Shown: positions 1-14,700 of the stretch, piece after piece
Layout of the letters: each line of letters starts with the position of its first letter
Numbering within the stretch: position 1 is the stretch's first letter
DNA from: Apostichopus japonicus
Taxonomy: Eukaryota; Echinodermata; Holothuroidea; Aspidochirotida; Stichopodidae
Length of the DNA: 64,000 bases
Assembly (NCBI RefSeq): GCF_037975245.1
Contig: NC_092576.1
Span: forward strand, 27,541,611-27,605,610
Direction of reading: 5' to 3'
Program-made: the position numbers and the translations under genes
The notes under the pieces: generated by a model
Database searches by the model: none
What the model saw: only the letters and a program-made list of their open reading frames with translations
Told to the model about the DNA's origin: nothing

Positions 1-661
1 TATAAGTTGTATCTTGTTAAATCCAGATCCAATGTATTTTCAAAGGTCTGTATTGGGGAGAAAAGTATGCACATATGCAAATTAAGTGTGTAGATATTTG
101 CTATTGTACAATCTAAATAAAGTTATAATCAAAGAAAGCCTGTGTGATTGTTTACTGGTCGTGTTGCTATTTTCGCCGTTGTGTTTTGGTCAGGCTAAGC
201 ACGTGGCGTTGTACGCACTACTATAGCTTTTTCATTGCTAATGGAAAGAGTTTTTCGCTGTTTTTTAGTTAACTTAATGTGCTTCATACATATCCCGCCT
301 AAGCCGAACGGATGATATCGCAACGAGGGTTATGCTTAAAAAGTATCGACGGAAAGTCCATCGTCATAGACGGTTTGGCCCTGTATCCCGATTGATGGGA
401 ATCACGTCACTTTAAAATAAAGTAGACATTTGTCGAAAGAATTAAAGGCACGTGGTTTAATCGATATTTAACTGTAATTTGCACAGTAATTATACTTAGT
501 GAAAATCTACAGAACACGAAGAATAGAGGAATGCAGGTGTTAGTGCTATGTACAATGTTAATATATCAATACATATATACCAAAGGACTCAAGCAGTGAT
601 TATCTCCTTAATGCAAAACTTTACTTTACAGTTATTGCATAATAATATGTAGTAAATTGTC
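1..661. other. no recognisable gene; flank or last intron of plexin
   Basis: I searched both strands for the missing C-terminal plexin exon and found nothing convincing. The sequence is AT-rich with no repeat I can name. Confidence 0.4.
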
Positions 662-3616
662 CTATTTCCCTCTCCCCGTCCACCCCATAAAACTATTACG
701 TCTAAGTTTATTGTACGTTATGAATACCTCTTTCACCTCACTGTTGACAGACAGTATGTCCTCGTTATTGAGACTTTCCATATCCTGAACTAGGCTGTAA
801 TATTTATCAAGTTTCGTGGAGTATTCAGGTAACAGATGTGCGTATAAATTTCTGCTGTAGGATGCATCCTTGAAATAAAAGAAAAACAAAGTAAATTATG
901 CTTTCATTCATGTAATCTTTTACGGCATATCTCTCTCTCTCTGTCTGTCTGTCTATCTATATATATATATATATCATTAGTTTCATGCGACCGCAATTGA
1001 AAATCCATTGTGCGATGTTTCTATAATTTCCAACTTCTCTATGTTAGTAACTCTGTTTATGTATGATTTCACAATTCATAGCATTGATATTGATGCTACA
1101 TTTTACTTTCATTTAATGTATACAAGATATGAATGTATAGTAGACACGAAAATACAATAGGAAGCAGAATTACAGAATAAGACACAAAGTAAATGTTTAT
1201 ATCTAGACAGAGGTGAGATTCCTTCAATGTCTTCATTATGTTATATTTATGCTATTTTATTCTAGATTTAATTTATTCATTCATTTGATTTTGTTTTTAT
1301 TACATTTAGAGTACAAAGAGTTGGTATGAAGAGTACACAGTATAGGCAATATGAAAGGTAGTTTACTAATAACACTTGAGAGCTTAAAAAGTAAAATACT
1401 CCCCGAATGAAAAACACAAAAGAAAATGAAGCAAAGAAACTATACTTAAATAATCAACGCTTAAACAACATCCCACCGTACCACCTCCACCAATTTGTGA
1501 ACATCATGCTGATTTTGTTTTGGCCCTTAGATAGTATAACCGACAAGTGCTGATGAATAGTATTCGACCAAACTAGCCATAAAACTCACATCTGGTATTT
1601 CGTCTCTTCTGAGGCAAACATCGTGAAGAATTTGGACAAGAGTCTGAAGACAGGCCTTGACATAGTAACAATCCTGGATATCATACATTAAGGCAGGGTT
1701 ATTCAGGATAAATGTCCACAAACCCCTTGGCAACCTTCTCGGGAAGGAGATGGTAATAATTAAAAAAAAAGCAAATATAACCTAAAACAATATCATTAAT
1801 GTTACATGTTAGAACTATTATCTACAATACAGGATGTTATCATTAATACATCAAACAATGAAAGACTTTTAATTATTTTGAATAAGCTGACATTATACCC
1901 ATGCATTACTTTAAGTTTGAATACAATGGAGAAGACGTTGTTTAACATTGACGGATCTGTATTTTATTTATACACTAGCTCAATGTATATCTTAAAAGAT
2001 AATTGTCGCTGAGTCAAGTTCAGCATTTGACACGCTGATGATTCAGATTCAGATTCTCTTTATTGCATCCCAAGCTGGGCAATTGATTGCTCACAATATA
2101 AAACATACGTACAGTACATAAAATACACAAATATACAAAATATAACAGACTGATCAAAATATGAAGGAATGTAGCTTAACAAAAATACAACTCGGTAAAT
2201 GCGTAACTTACAGATAGTCTTTCCATTTTTGTGCCAAATTGTGTGTTTCCAAATTATTGGCTTCGCAGTCGAATAAATCAAAGATTTGCTTGATTGCATA
2301 TGGTACGTCTTCGGGGTTGGTTGTCATAAATATATTCAACATTTTATCCACGTATTCTTGAATGGCGATCTGTAATAACAAATTCGTTATCTCTTGCGAT
2401 AGTTTACTCGCAAAATATACTAGTTAATTAATGTCTTCATGTCCCTCCTTATTAATTTTATCATGAAAAATCTGAGATGTTGCGGTGGGTTACATAGTTG
2501 CAAAGGTCCCGAGGTAAGTGCTTTCGCGTGCACCGCCCAGCGGAACTAAACGTCACTGCCACAAACGGGTACCGCGTAAAGGTTACATCCTCCGCAGTAA
2601 ACAAACAAAATTAACAAAATCTCCAGTGGTTGGCTGTGTAAAGTTGACCGTTTGATAGGCGCGGATGTGTTCCTTTACGTTCAAAAAGATAACCTTAGAT
2701 CGATAAACTTTAATAATTTTTGATTGCATTTGGTTTATCCGTGTATGTGCATTATAATTTAGAGAAAAGTAAAACCGATCGATTTTATGTTTACTTTAAC
2801 ATATGTGAATAAGATATATTCTTCCTTCCATGCAATGTTCAATACAGAACAGTTCTCTGCGATACGATTATGCAATTAATTTTGCAGGATTTTATTTACG
2901 ATACCTATGTATTCATTATTGAAGGGTTTCAGACAGATCGGTCGAAAGAACCGCGATGGCGGGTTTTGTCTGCAACTGTATTATTTAAAGACGTTGCAAA
3001 TCTATGTCGAGTTTTCCTTGGAAAAGAAACACTGATGTTCAGGAAAATGTAATTGTTGAATGAATATAAATGGTTCATGAACGGATCTCTTTTAATACGG
3101 GTTAATCTGTAATTTATGTCAGCTTATGTTTCTGTTGACGAAAAAGATCAACAAGGCCTTTTATTTGTCAATCCATCGGGATCACGATAATCATTTTCTT
3201 GGCAGCGATGGTTAATTTACAGGGTTACGACAGATGACATATGATGACAGCTTCACTGATTGGTTGCTAAGCTAAGCAATATTCTCCAATCTTTCGCCGA
3301 CCACGGCATCCTTTAACAAAACACTTTGCAATGTTGACTTTTATTTACTTTGTTTACTGTGTACAATACTTGCCTCTGAAATAGTTTTCAGCCGCACCGG
3401 TTAACCTTAACAGTTGAAAACATGGATTGGGGATATCCTTGGTTTACCAGGGCAAAAAGTCATATAGTTATATTATGTGTTCGGGATGTAAAGAAAAATT
3501 ATCGTTGTTATCACCTTTGTTGCTGGAAGATACGAGAGAACACTTTCATCTACCGGTGTTTGATGAGAGTCCTTTTCCAGTTTAGCAGATGCGGTAAGAA
3601 TATCATCATCTTTTTC
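662..3616 (-). CDS. plexin exons: C-terminal GAP half (3616-3515, 2369-2212, 1734-1590, 868-662)
   Basis: The 3616 exon ends SVLSYLPATK and joins in phase 0 to IAIQEYVDKMLNIF, matching the family [20 protein letters not shown]. The 2369 exon continues AIKQIFDLFDCEA...LAQKWKDYL. The 1734 exon reads LPRGLWTFILNNPALMYDI, then ends at CCAGAT/GTGAGT. The 868 exon reads DASYSRNLYAHLLPEYSTKL (family KDSPSNKLLYAKDIPxYK). In family members the LP-x-RFW motif carries a catalytic Arg; here that column is Gly. The last exon either runs to a stop at 662 or splices at GAG/GTGAAA (737), in which case a final exon lies left of the window. The usual last 40 or so residues of plexins are not visible. Confidence 0.82.
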
Positions 3617-6600
3617 CTATAGATAAGGCAGATAAAAATAGAGTCTCGCAAGTTTTGGGCAATATGAATTTTGTTTGACATTTTAGTAGGACCTACCACG
3701 ACAAGAGAGATTTGATCAAATAAGAATCAAATAAGGATATTTGTTATACTTCGATATAATAATTAACCAACCTCGGTTACGTTCCAGTGTATCGGTACAG
3801 AAAATGGGCTCCACCAGATGGAGTCAATAATGATGATCGTTTTGATCAACTTTGTATTTAAGTGATTGCGGTTACGCATCTGAGAACAAGCGTGTGTCAT
3901 GTGAAAGTATTTATCAGATCATGCCGTTACGATATCATAAAAATAATATACTTTGTTTATTGATCATTATTCTTACAATATAATATATCACATGAACCGC
4001 CTTTTCAACTGAACATGCTAACATCAGCATATCCCTTATATACAGTAATAGTAAATCAATTAGTAGAAAATATGAACAAGGACAAATTATAATTTAGAAA
4101 AGGTTTTTTTTTCCAGATGTAAAAAAAAAATCTTACAAGATGCCAAAGCCAAAGTTTTGAATTCGTTTGAGCCCATTCGTAGATATCTTCAGTGTCATCT
4201 AGTGGGGGTAAGCAAAATAATAAACTACTAATAACTTTATCAGTTACTAAGAAAAGAGAGAGAGTTACTGCTGCAATGGGTCGAACTTTTTAAAAGTATT
4301 AATAACAGACGAATTGATATAATAAAACCAATTGCCCGTTATCCTGTGTGCATGTGTCGATAAACGAATTAATAATCAAGATTAAAAGACACCTTTTTCT
4401 GAAGGGTGGCGATAGTCAACGACATCATCAACGACATGTCGTGGAATTTTCGCGGTGTTTGGCATGGCTGCAAATGCAAGAAAAGAAAGTGCGGTATATT
4501 GACAACTAACATACTTCAAGAGATGGGAAAGTTAACTAAGGTCATTGTGAATCTGTTCTCTTATTTATGGATGTTACGGTTGTGTGAATATTGTGGTAAG
4601 TTACCTTTGTCAGGTAGGATGTATCCCTCATCATCCATTAGCTGCTCTGCTCCTGTCACGCTGCTCACAGTTGCTGCACCTGTGTTAGAATGATAAGACG
4701 ATTGATCAATGTTAAAATAATAAGTTGAAAACCCAGTAATTTGATATAAGAAATGTTTACTTTAACTTACCGAAAAGTAAATCTAATCCTTCATATAACA
4801 ACTTAAAACTAATTGAATGCACAGTTTTAATACTCCCATAAAGAAAACACGTACAGGTTTTACGCAGAATAAACAAATTCTGTAGTTTCCTCAAAATCTT
4901 TGAAATATCACTTTGTCTATGGAATTTACAATTGAGATAATGAAACTATTTGACACTTAATCCGGCCCTGCTTGAATGTATGTTTGCGAAAAAAGTCGGA
5001 GATTACAATTTCGTTTGTTAAAGGCCTAGACGGTGGCAAAACAATTCATGTTAATAATTAAATACCGTTTGGAGGTAAATACTGATCAGCCCGACAAAAT
5101 GAAAATAAAAAATAAATTATAAAGAAAACGTAACCATCATTTTAAGTGTTAATGAGAGACCTGTGATGAACAACTCCTTCAAACATGTAGTAAGTAGAAT
5201 CGTTCTCTTTTTGGATTAAAAGTAGTGTCAGGAGCTGCTATATTGTAAAATTGTAATGTCATAGTGATGTCATTGTGATGTCAATCTTTCATGGATGTTT
5301 ATGGATGTTATTTATGGATGTTATTATTTATGGATGTTACGGTTGTGTGAATATTGTGGTAAGTTACCTTTGTCAGGTAGGATGTATCCCTCATCATCCA
5401 TTAGCTGCTCTGCTCCTGTCACGCTGCTCACAGTTGCTGCACCTGTGTTAGAATGATAAGACGATTGATCAATGTTAAAATAATAAGTTGAAAACCCACT
5501 AGTTTGATATAAGAAATGTTTACTTTAACTTACCGAAAAGTAAATCTAATTTTTCATATAACAACTTAAAACTAATTGAATGCACAGTTTTAATACTCCC
5601 ATAAAGAAAACTCGTACGGGTTGTACGCAGAATAAACAAATTCTGTAGTTTCCTCAAAATCTTTGAAATATCACTTTGTCTATGGAATTTACAATTGAGA
5701 TAATGAAACTATTTGACACTCAATCCGGCCCTGCTTGAATGTATGTTTGCGAAAAAGTCGGAGATTACAATTTCGTTTGTTAAAGGCCTAGACGGTGGCA
5801 ATACAATTCATGTTAATAATTAAATACCGTTTGGAGGTAAATACTGATCAGCCCGACAAAATGAAACTAAAAAATAAATTATAAAGAAAACGTAACCATC
5901 ATTTTAAGTGTTAATGAGAGACCTGTGATGAACAACTCCTTCAAACATGTAGTAAGTAGAATCGTTCTCTTTTTGGATTAAAAGTAGTGTCAGGAGCTGC
6001 TATATTGTAAAATTGTGATGTCATAGTGATGTCATTGTGATGTCAATCTTTCATGGATGTTTATGGATGTTATTATTTATGGATGTTACGGTTGTGTGAA
6101 TATTGTGGTCAGTTACCTCTGTCAGGTAGGATGTATCCCTCATCATCCATTAGCTGCTCTGCTCCTGTCACGCTGCTCACAGTTGCTGCACCTGTGTTAG
6201 AATGATAAGACGATTGATCAATGTTAAAATAATAAGTTGAAAACCCAGTAGTTTGATATAAGAAATGTTTACTTTAACTTACCGAAAAGTAAATCTAATT
6301 TTTCATATAACAACTTAAAACTAATTGAATGCACAGTTTTAATACTCCCATAAAGAAAACTCGTACGGGTTGTACCCAGAATAAACAAATTCTGTAGTTT
6401 CCTCAAAATCTTTGAAATATCACTTTGTCTATGGAATTTACAATTGAGATAATGAAACTATTTGACACTCAATCCGGCCCTGCTTGAATGTATGTTTGCG
6501 AAAAAAGTCGGAGATTACAATTTCGTTTGTTAAAGGCCTAGACAGTGGCAATACAATTCATGTTAATAATTAAATACCGTTTGGAGGTAAATACTGATCA

Positions 6601-8672
6601 GCCCGACAAAATGAAACTAAAAAATAAATTATAAAGAAAACGTAACCATCATTTTAAGTGTTAATGAGAGACCTGTGATGAACAACTCCTTCAAACATGT
6701 AGTAAGTAGAATCGTTCTCTTTTTGGATTGAAAGTAGTGTCAGGAGCTGCTATATTGTAAAATTGTGATGTCATAGTGCCACAAAGAGAGGAAACCTTCC
6801 ACGTTCCTTTTCTGTTTTTTCGTTTTGTTTGATATTGATCAATTGGACTCTTTTTTTCCAAATTTGTTTGTAAAGGAACATACAAACTGTAAATGAACTG
6901 CGTCGAGATGAAATATAAAATGTTATTATAGCATGTGTTTGTGAAACTTGTTCTCTATCGCAAATGACAATATTGATCTTTGTGTGTCTCCCAATTAAAG
7001 TGGAATGCAAATAAAAAAGGGAATAAACTCCTTTATAACAAAACATAATTACCAGTTGGTTTAAGTTGGCGGACGGTTTGGAGGAGACGGGCATATGTAT
7101 AGTCATAAACCGGTTCACTCGTGTAATTTCCTGAGGCTGTGGGTAAATTGTTATTAAACGAAACTCAGCAGGTCGCCGAATTGTTGGTTAAAGCATGTTA
7201 TAAACAAGTCGTACTAACAAACTACTGACGGGAGTTTTGTGTTTTCAACTATTTGTAACAACCGTCACCCCTTTGCAGACTCATAACATAAAATTTGTAA
7301 TTACAACATGAGCTCAATGTTTAAATACGTAATTAGTTGAAGAGAGCCTCGATGTAATGCTATTATGATTTCTCATCATCTGTAATTTTTGGATCCCATT
7401 GGAGATTAACTCAAATATCGAAATGGCGTTATCATATTACTAGAACATTTCAAACTGAATCAATCTACCTTTATTTCCTCCGTCAGTTGCTGGTATTATG
7501 TTGTTATCTTCTCTCAGTATTAATTCTACGCAATCGCCATCTTTTATCTGAGAGGACCAAAATGCATAATGACACATATCATACCTCAACATATGTTTTT
7601 TTTTTGGGGGGGGGGGTTGGGAGGGGGGTAGTAATTACTGGGAGGGAGAGTCACATATCTCAACGGAGTAACCGGTGCTGTGGCCGAGTAGATAAAGGCG
7701 GTGGCATTTGATTTGAAGAAATGAAGCTTAGCAATCGGGAGGTGGGGTTTTGTCATCAAAAAGCAATCTACGGTTTCTGAATTGAAAAGAGTCCAAATGA
7801 GTTAAAATGTTGAATTTGAAGCCCCCGACGTGTAAATTGTAATCCATAAGCCTTTGCTGGTTTCTCTCACATTTGAGGTCGTTTGAGCGTCGTACAAATA
7901 ACCGCTGAATATTACTGTTATTATTATTATTTATGAATATAGGTTCCGTATAATCGAATTGTCTAATACAGATGATGACGTTACATATTTCATATTTCCA
8001 TTGATACATACTTATTTTACAAATGTATTACTCGACTCAAATGTTACCTCATACAATTATAGTCAAAGTGATCATAAATGCAATTTGCTTATACATTGTC
8101 TAAAGATAGAGAATTTCGTCTGTAATTAAGTAATGTGCAACTCATTACGATTTTCATTTATATATATATTCATTTTTCTTTGTCGTTTACCTCCATTGCA
8201 TTAACACACACACACATATATATATATACACATTTATATACATACATGTATATATATACATATATATATATACATATACATATATATATATATATATACT
8301 CTCGAAATTCCAAATCATTTGTGATTCCTAAAGCCGGATCTCGAAAGAGATCGTTATATATATATCTCTTTCGAGATCCGGCTTTAGGAATCACAAATGA
8401 TTTCGAGTTGGTTAGCATCATGTTTGATCTCTAGAGTAAGGCAAAATATGTCACCAAAAACAGAACTAGTATTGTTCGATTCAGGTGACAAACGCCTACA
8501 GTGGAATTGCGACCTCCCTTACCGGTTTCGAAACTCTGGACATACAATCAGCGTCCATAGCCTAGTGGTTAGGGTGTTCGCGTACAGAGCGGAAGGCCCG
8601 TGGTTCGAATCCCGGTGGAGGCTGAAAGTTTTTTCACTGTTCTTGATTTTCCAACTCATAACGATTTTCATT

Positions 8673-8734
<62 letters not shown>

Positions 8735-11700
8735 GTTATAGATATCATTAATGAGCGGAGAACATTTTTTGTACAGCATTCGATGTGTACGAAATGATGC
8801 ATTTGTATTTTATTTCATGTAACAACGATAATGCTTGTTAGGTTTTAAATTATCAAATTTAACCTTACCTTGTAATCTGACAAGGTACTCAATTTCCTCC
8901 ATCCATTTTGGAGATTTGTAATGCCTTTATCAGTCAATGATTGCTTCGCAGTTTCTTTTCGATGCCATACTTTGTATAAGAAGAGATTACAAAAAGGTAT
9001 TTTGTCCATCGTCAAAGCATGGATGTCTCAAGTTGGTGCGTAACTGATTTCACTTACAAGGTTCAAGAATCTAACAATGAAAACAATCTTTTACAGCAAA
9101 TGAATGCTTCATTCTATCTTATCGTTTTTGTAGCTTGGTAGCGAAATACAATGCTTTCATCATATATGTGGTTAACCATTCAGGATAATATTATAAATAA
9201 GTGAAATTGATAGTTTTCAATATTCAAGCAACCGTATAACCATTGACTACAGACAAACTACAGACATGCTTTTGTTTTAATGCAAGCTTTTCAAATGACA
9301 GAGTACTACCGGTCTTTTTCACAGGAAAATAATTTCTATTTTGTCTTTCTTTTAATGAAAAAAATAATAAAAGAACCGGAATCCGAATGAACATTAACTT
9401 GTAACCTCGCGGAGTTGTACATTTAATTTTAACCAAGTAGTGCTTGGTAAGTATAATCTGACAGCAGTTCGAACGTCGGATCTGCTTTTACTTGTATATA
9501 AAAAGGCCAAACTTTGCTTGCAAAAAGCTTCTCTATTACTGTTTTGGCTTAAATAATAGTGAAAGCCCTAGCTACACAGTGTACGCAATGTATTCCGTAT
9601 TTTATAACAAACTAATGGTTCGATGGTTAAACGCACGCAATCCTTCCTGAGGTTGCTGGTCTAGAATACAGCTTAACAGTTAATAATGTATTTGCTTGTT
9701 AGTAATATTTTTACACTTTGTTACCAGTTTTCTGTTGTTTAGTCTTGTACAATACAGTTAAAGGAAATTTCTTAATTTCCATCTGCAATCTCTAATCGAA
9801 CACATGATGCATAGATGTGTTACGTTCTCGGCAAAACACAAAACAAAAAGTTTATACAAAATGATCTACGTTTTACATATTAAAGGATCATTCTGTAAGT
9901 ATTCTCTTACCAAGATCAAAATACTCAGGAAGCGGATGTGTGGAGTAGATTTGATTCAGAAAGAAATGATCCAAAATTTTTCCCTTCACTTGAGAGATAG
10001 TATCAGTATCAAGAAACGTTAACGTCACCAATCGTTCGTCTTTAACTTTAAAGAGAACTTGGAGAACCTAAAAAATGTCAATATTAACTCTGTTAAAACC
10101 TTTTTGTTTCAGTGAAAAAATCGATATAGTTACGATATAATAACTTTTAGGGGATATTTTGACACTAAAAACTGAAAGAGCCGTGCGTGTGTTTTGTGGG
10201 AAGTGTAGGTTTGCGGAACGGGCGGGGCGAGTGGGTTGATATGGGATTCTTCGTTCGAGACATTTTAGTTCGCGAACAATGTAATAATGATGCAACTTAA
10301 TAAAGCATAATATGAAACAAAATGTCATGGAGTACCTATGTATCATACAATAACTTTCTTCCCGTCAGGTGTAGGCTCTTATGGACTTTAAATTAAAACG
10401 ATTTACTTTTGCTGCAAATTGCTACAACTTTCTGAGCCACACAAGAAAAGTTTCAACCCCGTGCTTTTAAGGATTGCGTTGCTAGTAAGGATGGCTAATG
10501 AACAAAAAATGATTTCATCAACTCATTCCACTAGACACAATCGTTCAAAACGTGCTTCAAATTTTATTGAGCTTACCATTTCATTGTATTGAATGTGTGA
10601 GAGCAACAGGTTTTGGTCATTTATTGAAAATTGTGATTTGCCGGTAAGAGCGTCGATTGGTCCCATCTCAGTAATACTCTTGATAGCGTAACTTAGCTCG
10701 AGGACCGAGCTTCCAACCTTTCCCTGTCAAACGACGTGATCAAAATAGGTAAGGCAGATATGGAAAAAGTTTCTTTTTTAACGTTAGATTTTGGACGATA
10801 TTTGCGGAATGGCAGCGTGGATGCATGGTTGTATATATGAAGATAACACAAGGAGAAACAAACCCATACCATGTAACCATAGAGGCTGACAAAAATCCAA
10901 TTTGACAAAAGCATGTCGTGTAAGTTGCCTTCGCTGAAAGATAGACAGAAATAATATTGTAAACATGTGGCATTAGAATATTAACAAAACTATATATTTA
11001 TGTTACAATCATTTTGTTGTTAATTTTCCTGAATTGACTAAATGTTGTGCTCCTTTTTCTTTACTGAGAGACCTCTTACAATATACCTAATTGTAGTCGT
11101 ATTACATATTCTGTCTGTTGATACAAATATCGTTACAATTGAATTTCTATTTGCCTCAATGGATCAATGCACCAATAAGTCTTTTGTTTTTAAACGATAT
11201 GACGGTAATTCAAATATGAGATGAAAAGTTTGACTCCCGTTGAAATACCTTTGAAATAAGCCATTGTATTTTGGTACTCGGGTCCTGCCTGTTTCGTGAA
11301 TGTGCTGTTTAAAAAATCTTAATGATGTAGTCAATATGAGAAAGAAAGAAAAAAACATTAAATTTATAGCCAACATGGTCACGTTTAACGAGGTATAGAA
11401 ACGCTCAATTTGTTACATGAAGAAAACATTGTACACATTACACATATATACTAATTGAATAATTCATGTCAATAACATATGCAACCCGTGTGGTAGATCT
11501 TTCAAACTCACAAAGAAAGTCCCCTTAACCTATCGAGAACAAAAGCAAAATCAGCGATCCATCGAAATAAATCAAGAGGGCAATTACGATAACATAAATT
11601 AATAGCCATTAAATATTATAACTACCAATCACATAGTTTCCTGAATCTTAGGTCGTAGTTCTTGGATATTTATCATATCATACACTCACTGTTAGACTTT

Positions 11701-14700
11701 GACCTATATTCGGCAATCATCGTTGTCGCTGAGTCGACATGGTCATATTTCATTGGCAGTTCTTTCGATGTCCAAATATAACCGTTCATAGAGTTTGAAT
11801 ACTAATTGAAAATTTTGTCGAGAAGGCTCTAAACTACAATATCTCATCATGATAACTGATGCTTAAATAAAGAACTATTCTCTGTTTCTGACAAAAAAGA
11901 AAGGAAGAGGAAAAGAAAGAGAAACATCACTTACTCTGTTAAAGTAGCAAGTTTGTCGTCTAAAACTAGACTCATGGTTATGTGAGATGCAATATTAGCT
12001 CTGTAATAAAGGTGGGAAGGTCAAGAAATGGACACAATTATACACATGGAAGGGAAGTGTTTTTCAACTTGATTGATCACTATGCGGAGGTTGTTGCTTG
12101 TATAAGCGGTAAAATATCTGAAGGCGTCTGTTTCTGCTTTCAAGAATCATGTATCTATAGGCTAATGCTACCTAAATCCGAAAAATGCTAACAATACAAT
12201 TGCCGCTTACTACGAGATCATTAATAGTAAAATAAATATATTAACAACTTACAACTTAGATAATATGTACATGATATATATATCTTTTACATACCCACAC
12301 TACACAAGAAGATAGCAAATTCGTGACTGCCAAGACTTATTTTACATCTATATATAGCTTTCGGTCTGTACTTTAATCCAATCTTCACGTATGAGTTTCC
12401 ATATTCCTGCATGTTAATAAACTTATAGAAGGTAGTATGTTTTGTGCTGTTTTATGAAACAACACCCAAAAATAAAGAATGAATCCTTTCAGTAACCTTT
12501 CATTTACCTTTCATTTGAGTCAACACAATGTTCTTCCAAAATTGCCACCAGAAATCTCAAAAACGTTGTACTGCTCAGAAGCTTCCCAAAAGCATACATA
12601 GCTTGTCTTTCTTTTGTGTCAGGAGTCTTGAGCTATGCGGAAAGTATATAAAAGAGAAACAGTAACTGAAACTGCACACAAACCTTTGTAGAATCTAAGT
12701 ACGTATACGCAACATGAACTATTAATAGCACAGTTGTCGGCCATTTAGTTGACTGCATATATATTTTCGAATGACTCAGAATTGTGCAGTGCAGTGCAGC
12801 TAATCCTGTTTTGTTTTATGTTTAGTACTACCAATACGAACGTTTAACCCACCTGCGTAACAAATCTACTTAATATATACCTACGGAAATAGAGCTTATT
12901 CCGGTTAGTGTTAGTATCTGGAAGCGTAAAATTCATGACTTAGAAATATAAAATACATTTTACAGAGGAAATCTGATTTACCTTCATCCCTACCTTGTAT
13001 GACAATTAAAATTATAATATAATAATATTTGAATCTGGGTGCTATTAACTAATTCTCCCTGCGTGCACTCGACGATTTCTCTTTCAATTTATTCAGATTC
13101 AGAGATTTTCGGAAAGAAAGATGCAGTAAGCAAAGTCGAAGTAAGAAGTCAACTACATTATGGTGATAGATAAAACAGCTCTACCTGAACATCGATCGTA
13201 GACGTCCGGCATTGTGGATCACTAAAACGCAGTACCTGTAAATATTCAAGAGGCGCACGGAGAGTAGTACTGGGCAGTGATGCTAAAATACCTTCTATAT
13301 TCTTTGTCGCTGTTCGGAGATTTGAGAACACTGCATGGATAAGAAAGAAAAAACATCGAAAGCTAACCAAATAAAGTCGATCGTTCAATTCTAACCAACT
13401 CATCAATTAAAGTATATTTTATGTTCTTTTTAGATGGAGTTGCATTATCAATAGAAGATTGATTACGACATTATTTAAATGCTAATTAAAGAATGCCAAT
13501 ACGTTTGCTTTTTATAAGAGAAAAACAATGAACATTTAACGTTTTGCCTTTTGAAGATCTTTGCCATATTTTGAGGAAATAACGAATGTCGAGGGTGCTA
13601 TGGAGGGTATTACTGACTTTGTAGATAAGTAGCAAACGAGTCATTCTGTTCTTAATATTGTTTCTGAAACTCAAACGTTAACTTCCAAGTTTCAGCTAAA
13701 AAGATACGTAGTAGTTTGTTCTTTTCATATTACCAGTACACAGTAACGATCACTCATCATCCCTTATCCTGTCTATGTGTAGTATCTCTTCCATTTCCAA
13801 GGAAGCGCAATACTCACTTGACGTAATATCGTAATCATCATATGGTTGCAGTATCCAAGATAGGGGACCGTGGTTGAGAGTGGATTAAGTTGTTAGGCGT
13901 TCGAGCCCGATTTCTAGTCTTGCGAGACCTTTCGTAAAAAGTACCATTGCTACTTAAAGGTTCACTGAACTATACACATGAAATAGTGAAATATAACCAC
14001 AAAAAAGCAAAAATGGTAACCATTGAATATTATATATCAACTTTAACCTTTATTGGCACGTAAAAACCCACAGAATATTTGTGAGAATTTATCTTTACTT
14101 TTGTTTTTACAAATATTATTCTTTTTAATATGATCAATTGTCTTTGCCTGTATGGTTGTCAATTCCACTTTTCCCAGTTCCTCATGCCTCTGTCACTGCA
14201 GCATCTATGAGATTGAGTAGCCAAAGTGTGACACTTGCGGTCAAGTGCTGCAGCCAGACAGAATAGAGATTATAAGAAAATCATAATTGACATACTACGA
14301 ATACCAAGAAAAAAAACCTTACGTGTTTTCATTTCCGTCTGGTACTTGGTTTTTGTTTGAAGGATCCGTTTCTCAAGTTGTGTTACTATCGCATCGTCCC
14401 GACGTTTCAGTTTCATGAAATATCTCGTTGAAATAACTGCTACGATGCTAAAAAGCAGTGACAAAGCGATGCATGCACCGACAAGGACAGCTACATGGTT
14501 GCGATAACGCAAATATCCAATATGTATTTCCAAGTTGGCATGAAGAACCTGCGGAGTAATATTGATAAATGTATTTTGATACATGAAGTACATATGGATA
14601 GGTCAATCATAACATGAAGGAAATTTGCACTTAAAGTTAATTCGAACAAAAAAAGGGAAAATTCTTGATTCATTTCCTTTTCTCGTGATGATGAGCATTG

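Larger units (their letters stand above)
4573..6778. repeat. large tandem repeat, about 2.9 copies of a ~755-bp unit containing a plexin cassette exon
   Basis: Units begin at 4573, 5336 and 6085 with GTTACGGTTGTGTGAATATT, so the periods are 763 and 749 bases. The third copy stops near 6778. Differences are scattered single bases plus small indels in the GATGTTATTTATGGATGTTA junction repeats. Each unit holds one 75-nt exon with splice sites plus about 650 bases of intron. Confidence 0.95.

Noticed and set aside
8548..8623. tRNA-like sequence that could be called a functional tRNA gene
   Set aside because: It has A and B boxes but no clean acceptor stem. It carries a SINE body and tail and recurs at 62,279, so it is a SINE head.
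8135..8797. ORFs of 80-112 codons rich in Tyr and Ile
   Set aside because: They are TA/TACA microsatellite and SINE sequence, with no domain.
11641..11760. Minus-strand open stretch MKYDHVDSATTMIAEYRSK considered as the arginine-finger exon of plexin
   Set aside because: No acceptor fits the required phase, and the 11317-11249 exon fits phase, length and position.
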